64,000 nt of DNA, taken from the NCBI GenBank assembly GCA_012838425.1, contig DUPG01000010.1:68194-132193 (forward strand). Reading direction: 5' to 3'. A program made the position numbers and the translations under genes. Positions 1 to 7,640 of the stretch are shown here, in pieces; within the stretch, counting starts at the first letter, position 1; every line of letters begins with the position of its first letter. Source of the DNA: Clostridiales bacterium (GTDB taxonomy: Bacteria > Bacillota > Clostridia > Christensenellales > CAG-138). Below the pieces are notes generated by a model. That model saw only the letters and a program-made list of their open reading frames with translations. It searched no databases and was not told where the DNA came from.

Positions 1-2
1 AT

Positions 3-261
3 AGGCGATATGGAGAATCCTCTATTCGACAGCAATACATATTACAGGTCAGCAATTACTACACGCGAAAAATTTTCATAGAATACTCGTGGCAAATAGG
101 CGATGCGAACATGGATTGCAATGTCAACACCGGCTACGCTGTAAATATCCTCAAAAGAATGTAGGGCAAATCACTCTTGACCCTGTGCAAGCAAAAATGC
201 AAATACGAATCACGACGGTAAGGTAGATACTGGCACGCTGTTGCGGTATTGCGTTATGTTG
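3..261 (+). pseudogene. Decayed dockerin domain, 3' end of a lost secreted protein gene
   Basis: Frame 3 is open from the window edge and reads GDANMDCNVNTGYAVNILKRM before a TAG at 162-164. A second module, NTNHDGKVDTGTLLRYCVML, follows at 202-261 in a different frame. Together they match the two Ca-binding modules of the intact dockerins at 3027-5234 and 35307-38681 (consensus GDxNxDGxVNTGDA). The first loop has lost its Gly (C) and its last Asp (Y). A stop and a frameshift separate the modules, and the second module also lacks the Asp of NTGD. This is read as a pseudogene remnant. The upstream part lies outside the window, so the parent protein is unknown. Confidence 0.7.
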
Positions 262-279
262 TTTTCACCTATTTTTATA

Positions 280-307
280 TTGCAAAAAACTACAAATAGT
301 GTATAAT
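280..307 (+). promoter_or_regulatory. Sigma-A-type promoter of htrA
   Basis: TTGCAA and TATAAT are separated by 16 nt, about 65 nt upstream of the htrA start codon. There is no competing gene between them and the ATG. Confidence 0.6.
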
Positions 308-372
308 AGAATAGTCTGATTTTAAGCGGCCTTTTTGCTTAGTTTATTATTGTTTTTGAAAGGGGATAAGTT

Positions 373-1650
373 ATGGGAAAAAATCCTTATGATACAAACA
401 GTACCACTCGCTATTATGTGCACGACGGTGCTTTTGACGACGGCGGCAAGAAAAAGCGCAGCAGCGATGCTGGTTGCGTTTTCATGGTGTTCTTCAGCTT
501 TGTTTTTTTAGCACTTGTTATAGGAATTTTAGCGCAGTTCTTTATGCCTTCTGAGCATGCGCCCTTCCAAACACCTGCTGCAACTATATTTCCAAATCAA
601 ACGCAGGGCAGCATTGTTCCAACTCCTAATCCAACTACGCGTCCTGCTCCTAATTATGATGGCAAGCTGCCTGTTATTTCAGACGCAGGCAATCCGTTCC
701 CCGATATAATTGACGGGGTTAAGGACGGTGTTGTAAGCATATGTAATTACGCAGTCTCAGGCGGAGTATTCGGCAGGAACTCCAAGACATTACAAGGTTC
801 CGGAACTGGATTCTTAATCTCAACCGATGGCTATATTCTTACCAACGCGCATGTTATTGAAAATGCCGGAATGGTTACAATAATGCTTAGCAATAACGAA
901 GAAATCGAAACCGAGGTCATAGGCTACGATTTATCCACGGATATTGCTGTTTTGAAGATAGATAATTCTAAACTTAAGCTTCCTGCGCTTCCGATTGGCA
1001 ATTCCGACAGCGTACGAGTAGGTGAGTTCGTAATAGCTATTGGCGACCCGTCCGGGCGTGAGCTTGCAGGCTCCATTACATTCGGAATTGTCAGCGCAAA
1101 GCAAAGGTCTGTTAATATCAACGGTAAAATCAATAAGTACATTCAAACTGACGCTGCTATGAATCCCGGCAACAGCGGCGGCCCGCTAATCAACGCGAAG
1201 GGCGAAGTAATAGGCGTAAACTCTGCAAAAACCTTAACAGCAAGCTATGACGAGTTCGGCAATGCCATAAACGCAGAGGGCTTAGGCTTTGCTTTGCCGA
1301 TCAACGAGGCTATACGAATTGCAGAACAGCTAATAACATCCGGCTATATACAAAGACCCGGTATTGGCGTTTCAGTTGTTATGTTAGATGAAGATGAGCT
1401 TTCTCAAATGGGGCTGCAAAACGGCATTAAGGTTCATAGCGTTGTTGAAGATGGTCCAGCTGCAAAGGCAGGTTTGAAGGCTGGCGATATTTTAGTAGTT
1501 TGCGAAGGTAAAAATGTTGTTTCTATCGACCAGTTTGGCGAAATAATCAGAAGCTATAAAGTAGGCGACACAATAACAATTCGCTATTGGCGCAATCATG
1601 AATTCTATGACGCGCGAGTTCAAATAGGTGATTTGAACTTAATGGGTTGA
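373..1650 (+). CDS. HtrA/DegP-type membrane-anchored serine protease with PDZ domain
   Basis: A probable envelope quality-control protease acting outside the membrane. A charged N-terminus is followed by one membrane segment (about residues 36-56), a Pro/Thr-rich linker and a trypsin-like domain. The catalytic triad is visible: His160 in TNAHVI, Asp190 in STDIAVLKID and Ser268 in NPGNSGGPL. A single PDZ domain occupies about residues 330-420 (GPAAKAGLKAGD). The length of 425 aa suits a Bacillota HtrA. The ATG follows the purine-rich AAAGGGGAT. gpsA starts 9 nt downstream and is probably cotranscribed. The membrane anchor in place of a cleaved signal is typical of Gram-positive HtrA proteins. 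Confidence 0.93.
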   Translation: MGKNPYDTNSTTRYYVHDGAFDDGGKKKRSSDAGCVFMVFFSFVFLALVIGILAQFFMPSEHAPFQTPAATIFPNQTQGSIVPTPNPTTRPAPNYDGKLPVISDAGNPFPDIIDGVKDGVVSICNYAVSGGVFGRNSKTLQGSGTGFLISTDGYILTNAHVIENAGMVTIMLSNNEEIETEVIGYDLSTDIAVLKIDNSKLKLPALPIGNSDSVRVGEFVIAIGDPSGRELAGSITFGIVSAKQRSVNINGKINKYIQTDAAMNPGNSGGPLINAKGEVIGVNSAKTLTASYDEFGNAINAEGLGFALPINEAIRIAEQLITSGYIQRPGIGVSVVMLDEDELSQMGLQNGIKVHSVVEDGPAAKAGLKAGDILVVCEGKNVVSIDQFGEIIRSYKVGDTITIRYWRNHEFYDARVQIGDLNLMG

Positions 1651-1659
1651 GGTGCAAAA

Positions 1660-2631
1660 GTGAAGATTACTGTAATTGGCTGCGGCAGATGGGGTTCTTT
1701 CGTAGCGTGGTACTTAAACAGCATAGGGCATGATGTTACACTGTATGGGCGTGAGACATCAGAGAAATTCAATAGAATTTTGAGTTCGCGCAGCAACGGT
1801 ATGCTTGATTTTGACAAAAACATGAGGCTTACCTCAGATTTTGCCGCAGCTTGCGAATCGCCCGTAATCGTTATTTCTGTCAATTCGCAGAATCTCCGCG
1901 AACTTATACGCTCAATAGCCGATATGAAGGTCGGTCCGAAGGTGTTTGTGCTCTGCATGAAGGGCATAGAAGCTGACACAAAAATGCGACTAAGCCAAAT
2001 AGTCGAAGAAGAATACATCAAGAATGAACCCGACAGCCGCGTCGCTGTATGGTTAGGGCCGGGTCATGTGCAGGATTTATCGCAAGGCATACCAAGCTGC
2101 ATGGTTATAGACTCTGACGATGATTTCGTTAAGAAAACGCTTGTTGACGAGTTCTCAAGCAAGCTTATTCGCTTCTATTACGGTGGCGACTTAGTAGGCA
2201 ATGAAATCGGTGCTGCTACAAAGAATATAATAGGCATAGCAGCTGGTATGTTAGACGCAATAAACATGTCTGCGCTAAAAGGTGCGTTAACTACACGCGG
2301 CGCATACGAGGTATCGAGGCTTATACACGCTTTGGGCGGCAATCCAATTTCTGCATATGGGCTTTGCCACTTTGGCGATTATGCCGCCACTGTGTTTTCA
2401 AAGCACAGTCAGAACAGGCGTTTTGGTGAAGCTTTCGTTCGCGGCGAAAAATACGATAAGCTCGCTGAAGGGTATTTCACCGTTAAGCCTGTTGTTGAGC
2501 TTGCATATGAATTAGATGTTCAAATGCCTATTTGCCAAGCAGTCTATGATGTTCTATATAATGACATGCTTGTAACAAATGCAATAGAGTCGTTATTTGC
2601 AAGAGATATTAAATCCGAAATTTACACCTGA
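1660..2631 (+). CDS. gpsA: NAD(P)-dependent glycerol-3-phosphate dehydrogenase (GpsA-like)
   Basis: Predicted to reduce dihydroxyacetone phosphate to sn-glycerol 3-phosphate for phospholipid synthesis in the cytoplasm. An N-terminal Rossmann motif, IGCGRWGSFVAWYL, binds the nucleotide. LGPGHVQDL corresponds to the family LSGPSFA motif. NEIGAATKNIIGIAAG carries the catalytic Lys, and the C-terminal TTRGAYE and SQNRRFGEAF signatures are present. The start is GTG after GAGGTG. The Rossmann and substrate motifs are more diverged than in typical GpsA (GRWGSF rather than GxWGTA), so a related 2-hydroxyacid reductase activity cannot be excluded. It is the last gene before a terminator hairpin. Confidence 0.85.
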   Translation: MKITVIGCGRWGSFVAWYLNSIGHDVTLYGRETSEKFNRILSSRSNGMLDFDKNMRLTSDFAAACESPVIVISVNSQNLRELIRSIADMKVGPKVFVLCMKGIEADTKMRLSQIVEEEYIKNEPDSRVAVWLGPGHVQDLSQGIPSCMVIDSDDDFVKKTLVDEFSSKLIRFYYGGDLVGNEIGAATKNIIGIAAGMLDAINMSALKGALTTRGAYEVSRLIHALGGNPISAYGLCHFGDYAATVFSKHSQNRRFGEAFVRGEKYDKLAEGYFTVKPVVELAYELDVQMPICQAVYDVLYNDMLVTNAIESLFARDIKSEIYT

Positions 2632-2673
2632 ATATTTGGGGCATTTTTGTGAACTTATTGCCCCAAAATATAT
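2632..2673 (+). terminator. Terminator hairpin after gpsA
   Basis: ATATTTGGGGCA pairs with TGCCCCAAAATATA around a loop of about 14 nt, immediately after the gpsA stop codon. The pairing is nearly perfect with one bulge. The tail is only moderately T-rich. Confidence 0.6.
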
Positions 2674-2929
2674 ATGAATTTTACATTTTCGGTTTCCAAA
2701 TTTCTTCAACTTTTTTAATTTCGTACTATTTTCGTAAGCAATTAGATAGAACGCATTGCCAATGTTTTCGCTGCATTCAAAATATTTGCTTCTGCGTTGA
2801 ATAGCGATATGCAAATAATGTTGTTTAATGTGATATTATCAGAGTATATATGCTGAAAATGTATAAGCTAATTACAACCACAATTTATATTCATAACACA
2901 ATTGTTTACTTTTCAAATTCAAAAGTGAC
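2674..2929. other. Non-coding spacer between gpsA and the dockerin gene
   Basis: This is the AT-rich middle of a 395-nt gap. The gap holds the gpsA terminator at its left end and the promoter of the next gene at its right end. The only ORF here is on the minus strand, overlaps gpsA, and has no ribosome binding site. I see no RNA gene or other structured element. Confidence 0.5.
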
Positions 2930-2957
2930 TTGATTACATTCATAGAACCTTTATAAT
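2930..2957 (+). promoter_or_regulatory. Sigma-A-type promoter of the secreted dockerin gene
   Basis: TTGATT and TATAAT are separated by 16 nt. This predicts a 5' leader of about 60 nt before the ATG at 3027. Confidence 0.65.
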
Positions 2958-2973
2958 ATATAAGTGGGAGTTA

Positions 2974-2986
2974 TTAGATACTTCTT
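2974..2986 (+). repeat. Left arm of a 13-nt inverted repeat flanking the dockerin gene
   Basis: TTAGATACTTCTT lies in the predicted 5' leader. It is the exact reverse complement of AAGAAGTATCTAA at 5233-5245, which begins within the stop codon of the same gene. Confidence 0.55.
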
Positions 2987-3026
2987 CAAAACTTTTCATT
3001 ATTAAAAAGAAAGGAACAGAAAGGCG

Positions 3027-5234
3027 ATGAAAAAACACCTCCTCACTTCAAGTAGAAAGCTTGTTGCCTTAGCTTGCTGCTTACTGATGATTATCTCGGT
3101 ATTTGCACCGGGCTTTACGAACATTCAGCAAAAAACGCCAATGACATTGAAAGATCGAATTTTGCAGAGGGCTAAGACTGCCAACTTACAGCCTGCATCG
3201 AAGCTTTCAAAAGAGGTAACCGCGGGGCCTCTCCGCAAAGCCAACGCCGCTATAGAAGATGTCGTAATGAGCAACGGCACCAAGGAATTGCTGCCATATT
3301 GGCTTGGCGATGTCAACCTTGATGGCATGGTCAACACTGGCGATGCTACTTTGATTCTCAGATATCATGTAGGCTTGGTTAAGCTAAGCCGTGCTCAGTT
3401 GTTGCTTCTTGACGCGAACAACGACGGCAAAACCAACTCGGGCGACGCTGTTAGAGTGCTCTTAATAGTTGTTGACAAGGCTCAACCCATACAAGTTCAG
3501 TTGGACTTGGATGAACTGCAAGATTACACGGTTCAGTATGACGACGGTATAGCAGAGGCTGATATACCTGTTCCTAAGACAGATTATGTGCCTGCTAATC
3601 AGTCATACACAATCCCGCAATTCACAATGACTTATCAAGATTACAGGTTCTTGGGTTGGGAATCAAGCCTCGATAATACTATTTATCATGCCGGCGATTC
3701 ATTCATAGTTACCAACAACGTAACTTTGACGGCAAAATGGTCAACAGCTTCTGGCACATATTCTATCACTTACTCGGCCGGCACTGACCAACAGGTAAAC
3801 GGAATGCCCGAAAATGTACTCGAAATCCCGGCTGGTCAAGAGTATATAATTCCTTCAACCGTGCCCACAAGGCCTGACGGTTATTCATTCCAAGGCTGGA
3901 AGTCCAACATCAACTCTATTACATTCCAACCCGGAAGCTCATTTGTAATGCCTGAGTTTGATGTCATATTGACTGCAAAATGGAGCGATTCACCTGCTCA
4001 TAGGTGCGATGTTACCATTAAGCTGTTCGATGATTTGAATGAGGAAAATGTAGGCGAAATAAAGGTAACTCTTTATCAGACTACTACCTTCCATATGGGC
4101 AATATCCAACTGCCCGAAGGCTATAAGCTAAGCGACGAAATGCAGTCGATCACTGTAAATGTGTTCCAAGGCGGTCCTACATCGGTAACCATTACATTCA
4201 ATGTATTTGAATGTATAACAATCGAAGGCGTTGATTTCCGCGCTATATCCACAGCTATGGGCGTTAACAATGTCCGCAAGGGCTTGGATAAGAACTACAT
4301 ACTGAAGAACGATATTACGCTTCCCAGCAACAACTTCATACCGATTGGTTGGAAGCAAGGTAACGATTTCGATTCGTTCACAGGTATTTTCGATGGTAAC
4401 GGCTTCATAATTGAGAACCTGCTCTGCGACTATTGGGATTCGGGTTCCTCCGTATCGAATGTAGGTCTTTTCTCATCGAACGACGGTATCATCAGAAACC
4501 TTGGCGTCATGACCAACTTAGGAACAACCGGCTCCTCTTGGGGCGTATATGGCTTCCGCAATGTTGGCGCAGTCTGCGGTAGAAATGAAGATAACGGCGT
4601 CCTAATGAATTGTCAGGCATTGGGCTATGTCGGCTCAAGCGAAACTTTTGATAATGGCGAGCAAGCAGGCGGCGCAGCCGGTGGTATAGTAGGCAGCAGC
4701 AGCGGCTTAGTATCATGCTGCGGCTTCTATGGCTACATTGAAGGCTCGTTCTGGTTAGGCGGTCTTTGCGGCAAGAACTTCAATAAGATTGAATACTGCT
4801 GGGCTGCACCCGGCATCAACTCAGCTTATGACGCGGAAACCGTTTATTACTACTCATTCCGCTACATTGGCGGTTTGGTAGGCGGCTCACAGGGCAGCAT
4901 CAATGATTGCTACATAATACTGATTGACTATATTGTCGGCGATATGGCTGTAGGCGGCTTCCTGGGCTGGGTAAGCGGTGGTTCAATACACAATGGCTAC
5001 ATCTATAACGCTGCGGGCGGAATACTTTATGTTTCCGGACCTGCCGGTATATTAGCCGGATATGTTGCTGGCGAAGAACCCGCATATTCAGGCTTGTATA
5101 TGTACGAGCAGCATTCTCCCGATAATGAAATGCCTGAGGAGTTCAGCCCTGATGTATGGGACTTCGGTTCAACTGAGGAATTCAATGAGTTCCCGTACTT
5201 GCCGGATTTGATTAAGAATCGTCGCTTCTTCTAA
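3027..5234 (+). CDS. Secreted dockerin protein with InlB-like repeats and GLUG-type region
   Basis: A predicted exported protein of unknown function. A signal peptide (residues 1 to about 30) is followed by a short linker and a type-I-like dockerin at about 93-152. The dockerin has two calcium loops, GDVNLDGMVNTGDA and DANNDGKTNSGDA. Two InlB/Listeria-Bacteroides-type repeats follow (about 168-239 and 245-320; motifs YRFLGWES and YSFQGWKS, each ending LTAKW), then an unassigned beta-rich stretch. The remainder (about 400 to the end) is Gly-rich with GLUG-like units such as GIFDGNGFIIENL and AGGIVGSSSGLV. The dockerin implies docking to a cohesin partner that is not in this window. The N-terminal placement of the dockerin is unusual. 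The gene has its own promoter and terminator. Confidence 0.88.
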   Translation: MKKHLLTSSRKLVALACCLLMIISVFAPGFTNIQQKTPMTLKDRILQRAKTANLQPASKLSKEVTAGPLRKANAAIEDVVMSNGTKELLPYWLGDVNLDGMVNTGDATLILRYHVGLVKLSRAQLLLLDANNDGKTNSGDAVRVLLIVVDKAQPIQVQLDLDELQDYTVQYDDGIAEADIPVPKTDYVPANQSYTIPQFTMTYQDYRFLGWESSLDNTIYHAGDSFIVTNNVTLTAKWSTASGTYSITYSAGTDQQVNGMPENVLEIPAGQEYIIPSTVPTRPDGYSFQGWKSNINSITFQPGSSFVMPEFDVILTAKWSDSPAHRCDVTIKLFDDLNEENVGEIKVTLYQTTTFHMGNIQLPEGYKLSDEMQSITVNVFQGGPTSVTITFNVFECITIEGVDFRAISTAMGVNNVRKGLDKNYILKNDITLPSNNFIPIGWKQGNDFDSFTGIFDGNGFIIENLLCDYWDSGSSVSNVGLFSSNDGIIRNLGVMTNLGTTGSSWGVYGFRNVGAVCGRNEDNGVLMNCQALGYVGSSETFDNGEQAGGAAGGIVGSSSGLVSCCGFYGYIEGSFWLGGLCGKNFNKIEYCWAAPGINSAYDAETVYYYSFRYIGGLVGGSQGSINDCYIILIDYIVGDMAVGGFLGWVSGGSIHNGYIYNAAGGILYVSGPAGILAGYVAGEEPAYSGLYMYEQHSPDNEMPEEFSPDVWDFGSTEEFNEFPYLPDLIKNRRFF

Positions 5235-5245
5235 GAAGTATCTAA
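5233..5245 (+). repeat. Right arm of the 13-nt inverted repeat flanking the dockerin gene
   Basis: AAGAAGTATCTAA starts within the TAA stop codon and is the exact reverse complement of 2974-2986. It lies just before the terminator. Confidence 0.55.
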
Positions 5246-5252
5246 AAAGCTT

Positions 5253-5282
5253 ACGACCCTGCAAACGCAGGGTCGTTTTTTT
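5253..5282 (+). terminator. Rho-independent terminator of the dockerin gene
   Basis: The perfect stem ACGACCCTGC / GCAGGGTCGT has a short loop and is followed by a run of T. It is a strong intrinsic terminator facing right, and could also serve the convergent minus-strand gene at 5297-5479. Confidence 0.93.
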
Positions 5283-5296
5283 CGGAGGCAAAACAA

Positions 5297-5479
5297 TTAT
5301 GATTTATCCTTGCTCTTTGTGTAGCTATGACAGCTTTCTTTATAAGCACAGCCGCTGCAGCCAGCACAGCCGCCGCTTTTGGCGTTTTTAATATAACGCC
5401 TTAAAGAAAAATATAAAACAGCTATCACACCTGCTCCGATTATCAGGGTTGCTGCATTATTTTTTAGCCATTCTAACAT
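5297..5479 (-). CDS. FeoB-associated Cys-rich membrane protein
   Basis: A 60-aa protein with one membrane helix (NNAATLIIGAGVIAVLYF), a basic stretch and a Cys-rich tail, GGCAGCSGCAYKESCH. This is the layout of the small FeoB-associated family found next to ferrous iron transporters in Bacillota. Its role in Fe(II) uptake is inferred from other genomes, and no feoA or feoB lies in this window. The ATG is preceded by GGAGGGG at ideal spacing and by a good minus-strand promoter. It is transcribed divergently from spoIIIAA and convergently with the dockerin gene. Confidence 0.87.
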   Translation of the reverse strand: MLEWLKNNAATLIIGAGVIAVLYFSLRRYIKNAKSGGCAGCSGCAYKESCHSYTKSKDKS

Positions 5480-5491
5480 ATTTACCCCTCC

Positions 5492-5505
5492 AATCTATTT
5501 AGATT
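5492..5505. promoter_or_regulatory. Palindrome overlapping the promoter of the FeoB-associated gene
   Basis: AATCTATTTAGATT is a perfect 6-2-6 dyad that overlaps the minus-strand -10 element. Its position suits a repressor operator. No known regulator can be assigned from sequence alone. Confidence 0.4.
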
Positions 5506-5532
5506 ATACATCTAATTTTTTTACTTATGCAA
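5503..5532 (-). promoter_or_regulatory. Sigma-A-type promoter of the FeoB-associated gene
   Basis: On the minus strand TTGCAT and TATAAT are separated by 18 nt, a short distance upstream of GGAGGGG and the ATG. Confidence 0.65.
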
Positions 5533-5536
5533 TGTA

Positions 5537-5563
5537 ATAAAGTAACACAATGACTCATACAAT
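5537..5563 (+). promoter_or_regulatory. Sigma-E-type (mother-cell) promoter of spoIIIA operon
   Basis: ATA, 16 nt, then CATACAAT. This matches the sigma-E pattern (ATA, about 16 nt, CATACAnT). It lies just upstream of AAAGGAGG and the spoIIIAA start. In Bacillus subtilis the spoIIIA operon is sigma-E dependent, so both sequence and context agree. Confidence 0.7.
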
Positions 5564-5587
5564 CTCATAGGAAAGGAGGACAGGCAA

Positions 5588-6520
5588 TTGCTAAACACAA
5601 GTCCGCTAATTAAAGATAATGGCTTAGCGTTTTACTTTCCTAATAGATTGAAGCAGGCTATTTCATTTGCTTGCTCAAATCCAAGAATTGAAGAAATACG
5701 CATTCGCGCAAATGCTCCTATACAGGTGATAACATCAGCAGGCGAATACATACTTAGAGGCGAAAGCGCAATGCAATATATAATCACGCCAGAGGACTGC
5801 ATGAACATTTACATGGCGTTATGTGAGCAATCGCTTTACGCCTGCGAAGAAGATACGCGACAGGGCTTCTTGACAATTCCGGGTGGCTATCGAGTAGGTA
5901 TATGCGGCAAAGTGTTATTAGAAAATGGCACAATAAAGAGGTTCACTGCAGTAAATGCGCTAAATATTCGAATTTCAAAGCAATGCATTGGCTGTGCGGA
6001 TACTGTTATGCCTAATATTTATACGCAGCATGGGGTTAAATCAATTCTGATAATTTCCGCACCAGCTATAGGTAAAACCACATTGCTGCGCGATATAGCA
6101 AGGCAATTATCGCAGATATCACAGAATCCACCAATAAAGGTATGCATAGTCGATGAACGCTCTGAAATTGCGGGCTGCTATAACGGAATACCGCAAAATA
6201 CAATGGGTATGCGCTGTGATTGCTTAGACAACTGCCCGAAAGCCATAGGAATCACTATGGCGATACGCTCATTATCTCCGTCAGTGCTAATAACAGACGA
6301 AATCGGTAAGCCCGAGGACGCAAAGGCCATACTTGACGCAAGAACCTGCGGCATTTCGGTAATAGCCTCAGCGCATGCAGGCAGTATATCCGACGCAGTA
6401 AAGCGACCTGTCATCAGCGAGCTAATCCGACAAAGAGTTTTCGACGGTATTGTGCATATAAGCATACACAAGAGTGTAAGGAAGTATAGTTACTTCGATA
6501 TAAGCGAGGTGCAGTTATGA
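5588..6520 (+). CDS. spoIIIAA: Stage III sporulation protein AA, AAA+ ATPase
   Basis: The ATPase of the SpoIIIA-SpoIIQ channel that joins mother cell and forespore during engulfment. The Walker A region reads SAPAIGKTTLLRD and Walker B lies near SPSVLITDEIG. The N-terminal region ACEEDTRQGFLTIPGGYRVG is characteristic of the family. The length of 310 aa is normal. The start is TTG, placed 8 nt after AAGGAGG. It is the first gene of eight consecutive spoIIIA genes and overlaps spoIIIAB by 4 nt. Confidence 0.96.
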   Translation: MLNTSPLIKDNGLAFYFPNRLKQAISFACSNPRIEEIRIRANAPIQVITSAGEYILRGESAMQYIITPEDCMNIYMALCEQSLYACEEDTRQGFLTIPGGYRVGICGKVLLENGTIKRFTAVNALNIRISKQCIGCADTVMPNIYTQHGVKSILIISAPAIGKTTLLRDIARQLSQISQNPPIKVCIVDERSEIAGCYNGIPQNTMGMRCDCLDNCPKAIGITMAIRSLSPSVLITDEIGKPEDAKAILDARTCGISVIASAHAGSISDAVKRPVISELIRQRVFDGIVHISIHKSVRKYSYFDISEVQL

Positions 6521-7020
6521 AATGGCTTGCCGCAATAGTAGCATTTTCGCTGTGTACGCTTATTGGCTATATAAGGTCTAGTAAAATAGGTGCAAGGAGT
6601 GAAGTGCTGTCTCTAATTCTGCACGATTTACGCCAAATAACAGCGCAGTTGGAATACACATCCCTACCAATAGGTGAATTGCTTAAGAAAATTGACTTGT
6701 CATTGCCCGAGTTATGGGAAAAGCTCTCTGATAGGCTTTCACAGGGCAAGAGTTTGGTTGAAGCTTGGCAAGAGGTATTAGAAGAAAGAAGCGAAACACC
6801 TATATCGGCACTAGAAAATGATGAAATTGCGGTGTTGAATAATTTCTTTTCTACATTCGGTACAAGCGATAAGGAAACGCAAAAGCAAAACATAAAGAAT
6901 GCGTGCAAGCAATTAGAAAGCATACTCAATGAGGTAGATAAAGAATCAAAGAGCAAGCAAAAAGCGTTTTTCACCGTGGGAGTGCTAACTGGACTTGCGC
7001 TTGCAATACTCATGCTATAA
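6517..7020 (+). CDS. spoIIIAB: Stage III sporulation protein AB
   Basis: A membrane component of the SpoIIIA complex, 167 aa. It has an N-terminal transmembrane helix (WLAAIVAFSLCTLIGYI), a helical region with conserved LRQITAQLEYTSLPIGELL, and a second hydrophobic helix at the C-terminus. The size and layout are those of SpoIIIAB, which resembles type II secretion GspF-like proteins. The ATG overlaps the spoIIIAA stop. A 220-aa antisense ORF over this gene is a shadow. Confidence 0.93.
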   Translation: MKWLAAIVAFSLCTLIGYIRSSKIGARSEVLSLILHDLRQITAQLEYTSLPIGELLKKIDLSLPELWEKLSDRLSQGKSLVEAWQEVLEERSETPISALENDEIAVLNNFFSTFGTSDKETQKQNIKNACKQLESILNEVDKESKSKQKAFFTVGVLTGLALAILML

Positions 7021-7041
7021 CGAGTGAAAGGGGAATATTGA

Positions 7042-7239
7042 GTGGAAATAGGGCTAATTTTCAAAATTGCTGCTATAGGAGTTTTGGTTGCTGTAATAAC
7101 AATGCTATTAAAGCAATCCGGGCGCGATGATATGGCTATGATTGCAGCATTGGCAGGGCTGATCATCGCAATCACACTGATAATAAATGTAATCGCGGAT
7201 TTATTTGATAGTCTAAGAAGGGTGTTCAATCTATTCTGA
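7042..7239 (+). CDS. spoIIIAC: Stage III sporulation protein AC
   Basis: A 65-aa protein with two transmembrane helices and the family sequence IGVLVAVITMLLKQSGRDDMA. It is an integral membrane part of the SpoIIIA channel in the mother-cell membrane. The start is GTG after GAAAGGGG. The stop overlaps the spoIIIAD ATG. Confidence 0.95.
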   Translation: MEIGLIFKIAAIGVLVAVITMLLKQSGRDDMAMIAALAGLIIAITLIINVIADLFDSLRRVFNLF

Positions 7240-7640
7240 TGGGAATTATTAAAATCGCTTTGTTGGGAATAGTAGCGGCGGTTATTGCCTTAACAGTAAA
7301 GAGCTTTAAGCCCGAAATGGGTATGTTCGTATCGATTGCAGCAGGCATTATATTCATGCTGTATATAGTCGCTGAGCTCAGCGGCCTGATAGAAACCATT
7401 AACAAGGCAATAGCAAACTACGGACTTAACCCTGATTATGTAGGAGTGATAATCAAGGCGTTGGGCATAGCATATACAACACAATTTGCCGCAGATATTT
7501 GCAAGGATTCGGGCGAAACGGCATTAGGTACACGCATAGAGCTGTTCGGCCGCATTATGATTATCGCAAGTGCCTTGCCGCTTATATTTTCAATATTAGA
7601 TATGGTACTAAACATGTTTGAGTTAGCATTGGTGGTTTAG
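7239..7640 (+). CDS. spoIIIAD: Stage III sporulation protein AD
   Basis: A 133-aa membrane protein with four predicted helices. It is related to SpoIIIAC (compare LLGIVAAVIALTVKSFKPEM) and carries the conserved ALGIAYTTQFAADICKDSGE segment. It is a channel component, translationally coupled to spoIIIAC by a 1-nt stop-start overlap and directly followed by spoIIIAE. Confidence 0.95.
   Translation: MGIIKIALLGIVAAVIALTVKSFKPEMGMFVSIAAGIIFMLYIVAELSGLIETINKAIANYGLNPDYVGVIIKALGIAYTTQFAADICKDSGETALGTRIELFGRIMIIASALPLIFSILDMVLNMFELALVV

Noticed and set aside
2593-2814. 73-aa minus-strand ORF after gpsA
   Set aside because: It overlaps the gpsA end and its terminator, has no ribosome binding site, and shows no family resemblance.
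6567-7229. 220-aa minus-strand ORF opposite spoIIIAB and spoIIIAC
   Set aside because: It lies entirely antisense to genes with clear family motifs and has no promoter or ribosome binding site.
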